Shown: positions 5,787 through 6,967 of the stretch, one piece after another
How the letters are laid out: every line of letters begins with the position of its first letter
Position numbering within the stretch: the first letter of the stretch is position 1
Assembly (NCBI GenBank): GCA_039588215.1
Contig: JBDHAD010000098.1
Coordinates: forward strand, 1 to 6,967
DNA from: JBDHAC01 sp039588215
Lineage (GTDB): Bacteria > Gemmatimonadota > Gemmatimonadetes > Palauibacterales > Palauibacteraceae
Direction: 5' to 3'
Length of the DNA stretch: 6,967 nt
Notes under the pieces: generated by a model
The model's database searches: none
Told to the model about the DNA's origin: nothing
What the model saw: the letters and a program-made list of their open reading frames with translations, nothing else
Program-made: the position numbers and the translations under genes

Positions 5787-5967
5787 CACCACCCACCAGC
5801 CGGCGCGTGAGAGCCCGTACCTCCTCCTCCGGCAGGTCGGGGTTGAAAGCCCGGATCGCGGCGTTCTTCAGCTCGTAGGCCTGCCGGATGAGCGCCCGCA
5901 TTACCGCGAGCTTCCTCCCCGGGGTCATGCGTCGCAGCACCTCATACTCCGGCTCCCGTGTTTCCAT
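5776..5967 (-). CDS. Small helical protein (63 residues), partner of the nucleotidyltransferase-like gene, function unknown
   Basis: The protein runs from METREPEYEVLRRMTP to RRLVGGDRP and is predicted to be mostly helical and charged: a helix from about 17 to 38 (LAVMRALIRQAYELKNAAIRA), then NPDLPEEEVRALTRRL. It has no signal or membrane segment, so it is cytosolic. The pattern (Y/EVLRxMTPxxRL at the start, a central helix with ELK, and a xPDxPEExVxxxxRR end) is one I recall from uncharacterised small genes that often precede a nucleotidyltransferase-like gene, as this one does. The pairing resembles toxin-antitoxin layouts but no such role is shown. The ATG at 5967 is chosen for a GGAGA 9 bases upstream; the longer frame up to 6243 lies antisense to the serine hydrolase start and has no coding character. 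The gene ends inside the repeat shared with the downstream remnant. Confidence 0.68.
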   Translation of the reverse strand: METREPEYEVLRRMTPGRKLAVMRALIRQAYELKNAAIRAFNPDLPEEEVRALTRRLVGGDRP

Positions 5968-5976
5968 GTCCCGCAA

Positions 5977-5981
5977 TCTCC
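5977..5981 (-). promoter_or_regulatory. Ribosome binding site of the 63-residue gene
   Basis: GGAGA on the minus strand, 9 bases before the ATG at 5967, supports the short start rather than the 155-residue version. Confidence 0.55.
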
Positions 5982-6064
5982 GAGCGGCGACGGGTCCCGG
6001 CAACGGGCTCGCCGGGAATGCAGGGGTTCCCAATGTTGTCCCTACGATCACCGCGCGATGACCG

Positions 6065-6090
6065 GAGGAGACCATCACGAGGAGACCATC
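6065..6090 (+). repeat. Tandem 12-base repeat with duplicated Shine-Dalgarno
   Basis: GAGGAGACCATC occurs at 6065-6076 and again at 6079-6090 (14-base period). Each copy contains an AGGAG. Only the second is correctly spaced (6 bases after AGGAGA) from the ATG at 6092. A small duplication has thus doubled the ribosome binding site of the serine hydrolase. Confidence 0.6.
6080..6085 (+). promoter_or_regulatory. Ribosome binding site of the serine hydrolase
   Basis: AGGAGA lies 6 bases before the ATG at 6092. It favours this start, which gives a signal peptide, over the in-frame ATG at 6134 inside the hydrophobic stretch. Confidence 0.65.
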
Positions 6091-6091
6091 G

Positions 6092-6967
6092 ATGCCACCA
6101 CTCTCAACGTTCGGGTCTCGTGGGTTCATAGCGATGCTCTTCGGGGTTGTGTGCGGTGCGGCCCGGCTCGCCGGCCAGGACCCGTCTTCCGGGACCGAGG
6201 TCGAGGTCGACGTGACCGAGGTGCGAACGCACAGCGCCGGCATGGCCGCGCATCACCTGTGCGCCGGCGTCTTCGTGGTGGGACGCGACCACCGGCGGCC
6301 GCCCGAGCAAGTCCTCCAAGAGGATGTCGCCCGCTTCCCCTTCTTCAATTGGCAGGACGACTTCGAGTACGCCGTCGACGCGGAAGAGCGCACGGCTTCC
6401 GTGTGGGCTCCCGGCATCGAGCGCCAAACCGCCGAGTACAACGGGGACCAGGGGTGTACGATCCGACCGCCGGGAGCCGCCGACGTCCACTTCGAGCCTA
6501 CGCCCGTCGAGCGGCGTATCCCGGACGCGGAAACCACGCGGTGGCCCACCGGCGACCTGGGCGCTTACCACGACCCGCCACCCGCCGAGGTCGACGCCGC
6601 GAAGCTCGATGCCGCGCTCGACTGGGCGATGGCACAGGATGAGCACAACACGCGTGCCCTCGTGGTCGTCTACAAAGGGAAGATCCTGGGCGAGCGCTAC
6701 GCCCTGGGCTTCAGCCGCAACACCCCACAGATCTCCTGGTCGCAGGGGAAGAGCATCACGGCCGCGCTCCTTGGCACGGCCATCCAGCTCGGCTACCTGG
6801 ACGTCGAGTTGGACGACCCCGCGCCCATCCCCGAGTGGCACCAAGATGCCGATGACCCGCGCGGGGCGATCCGGATCCAGGACCTCCTCCGGATGAGCAG
6901 CGGGCTCGACTTTCAGAACTGGGGCATCGGCCGGCCGGCCAGCTGGACGAACGGGAACGAGCACTTC
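6092..6967 (+). CDS. Exported beta-lactamase-related serine hydrolase, 3' partial
   Basis: The frame is open from 6092 to the window end (292 residues, C-terminus missing). Residues 1-28 are a signal peptide: the hydrophobic run FIAMLFGVV (12-20) is followed by a likely cleavage site near LAGQD (26-30). There is no proper lipobox around C21. Residues 51-130 form an N-terminal segment with AAHHLCAGVFVVGRD and YNGDQGCTIRPPG, found ahead of the catalytic domain in a subset of secreted serine hydrolases. The beta-lactamase-like domain starts near 170: ALVVVYKGKILGERY (189-203), then S217-Q-G-K220 in ISWSQGKSITAALLG, which is the SxxK motif with nucleophile and general base, then RIQDLLRMSSGLDF (261-274). 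The family (beta-lactamase class C, penicillin-binding-protein-like, esterases) cleaves ester or amide bonds; the substrate is unknown here. The second motif (YxN or YxS) lies beyond the window. Divergent from the 63-residue gene, with 124 bases between them. Confidence 0.88.
   Translation, partial: MPPLSTFGSRGFIAMLFGVVCGAARLAGQDPSSGTEVEVDVTEVRTHSAGMAAHHLCAGVFVVGRDHRRPPEQVLQEDVARFPFFNWQDDFEYAVDAEERTASVWAPGIERQTAEYNGDQGCTIRPPGAADVHFEPTPVERRIPDAETTRWPTGDLGAYHDPPPAEVDAAKLDAALDWAMAQDEHNTRALVVVYKGKILGERYALGFSRNTPQISWSQGKSITAALLGTAIQLGYLDVELDDPAPIPEWHQDADDPRGAIRIQDLLRMSSGLDFQNWGIGRPASWTNGNEHF

Noticed and set aside
5286..5792. Minus-strand 168-residue open frame across the eroded zone
   Set aside because: It reads the nucleotidyltransferase remnant in the wrong frame and is Arg/Gly/Pro-rich. 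The family-like sequence is in the 5408-5785 frame.
6140..6160. Lipoprotein signal in the serine hydrolase (C21)
   Set aside because: The residues before C21 are G-V-V, so the position just before the cysteine is Val where Gly, Ala or Ser is required. A normal signal peptide ending near LAG fits better.
6104..6964. Minus-strand open frame of 286 residues
   Set aside because: It is antisense to the serine hydrolase, whose SxxK and LLRMSSGL motifs are unmistakable. The antisense translation shows no recognisable motif.

Overview
The window is a GC-rich stretch of bacterial chromosome with short gene gaps, purine-rich ribosome binding sites and several exported proteins. The gene repertoire (a PKQFC-type sugar-phosphate nucleotidyltransferase, an exported serine hydrolase, and a small helical protein next to a nucleotidyltransferase-like remnant) recalls uncultivated high-GC soil or marine phyla such as Gemmatimonadota. 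That assignment is an impression with low confidence. No RNA gene, CRISPR array, transposase or phage gene is visible.

Positions 1-970 hold a sugar-phosphate nucleotidyltransferase whose 5' end lies outside the window. The frame is open from base 2, and its nucleotide-binding loop sits at the very edge. After a 279-base gap, a plus-strand pair follows: a 129-residue membrane protein (1250-1639) and a classical SDR oxidoreductase (1652-2407). The SDR's Shine-Dalgarno sequence overlaps the stop codon of the membrane protein, so the two are probably co-expressed. Facing them on the minus strand are an ornithine cyclodeaminase/mu-crystallin family enzyme (2452-3426) and, upstream of it, a fusion protein (3509-4966). 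The fusion joins a signal peptide, a complete SDR domain and about three ankyrin repeats. It is the most unusual gene here, because it appears to export an NAD(P)-type oxidoreductase, and its signal carries a weak twin-arginine motif.

Positions 4967-6091 look like an eroded zone. There is the C-terminal end of an MTH1/MutT-like NUDIX hydrolase with a frameshift and no Nudix box (5149-5420, +). Converging with it is the 3' part of a nucleotidyltransferase-like gene without its N-terminal catalytic half (5408-5785, -). Upstream of that is an apparently intact 63-residue helical protein (5776-5967, -). A split direct repeat (AACCTCT plus TCAGGGTCGGT) lies at both ends of the nucleotidyltransferase remnant and may record the rearrangement that broke it. 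From 6092 to the window end runs the first 292 residues of an exported beta-lactamase-related serine hydrolase with an SxxK motif.

The genes do not form one obvious pathway. The two divergent halves, membrane protein-SDR and SDR/ankyrin-cyclodeaminase, may share small-molecule redox or amino-acid related chemistry, but only their proximity suggests it.
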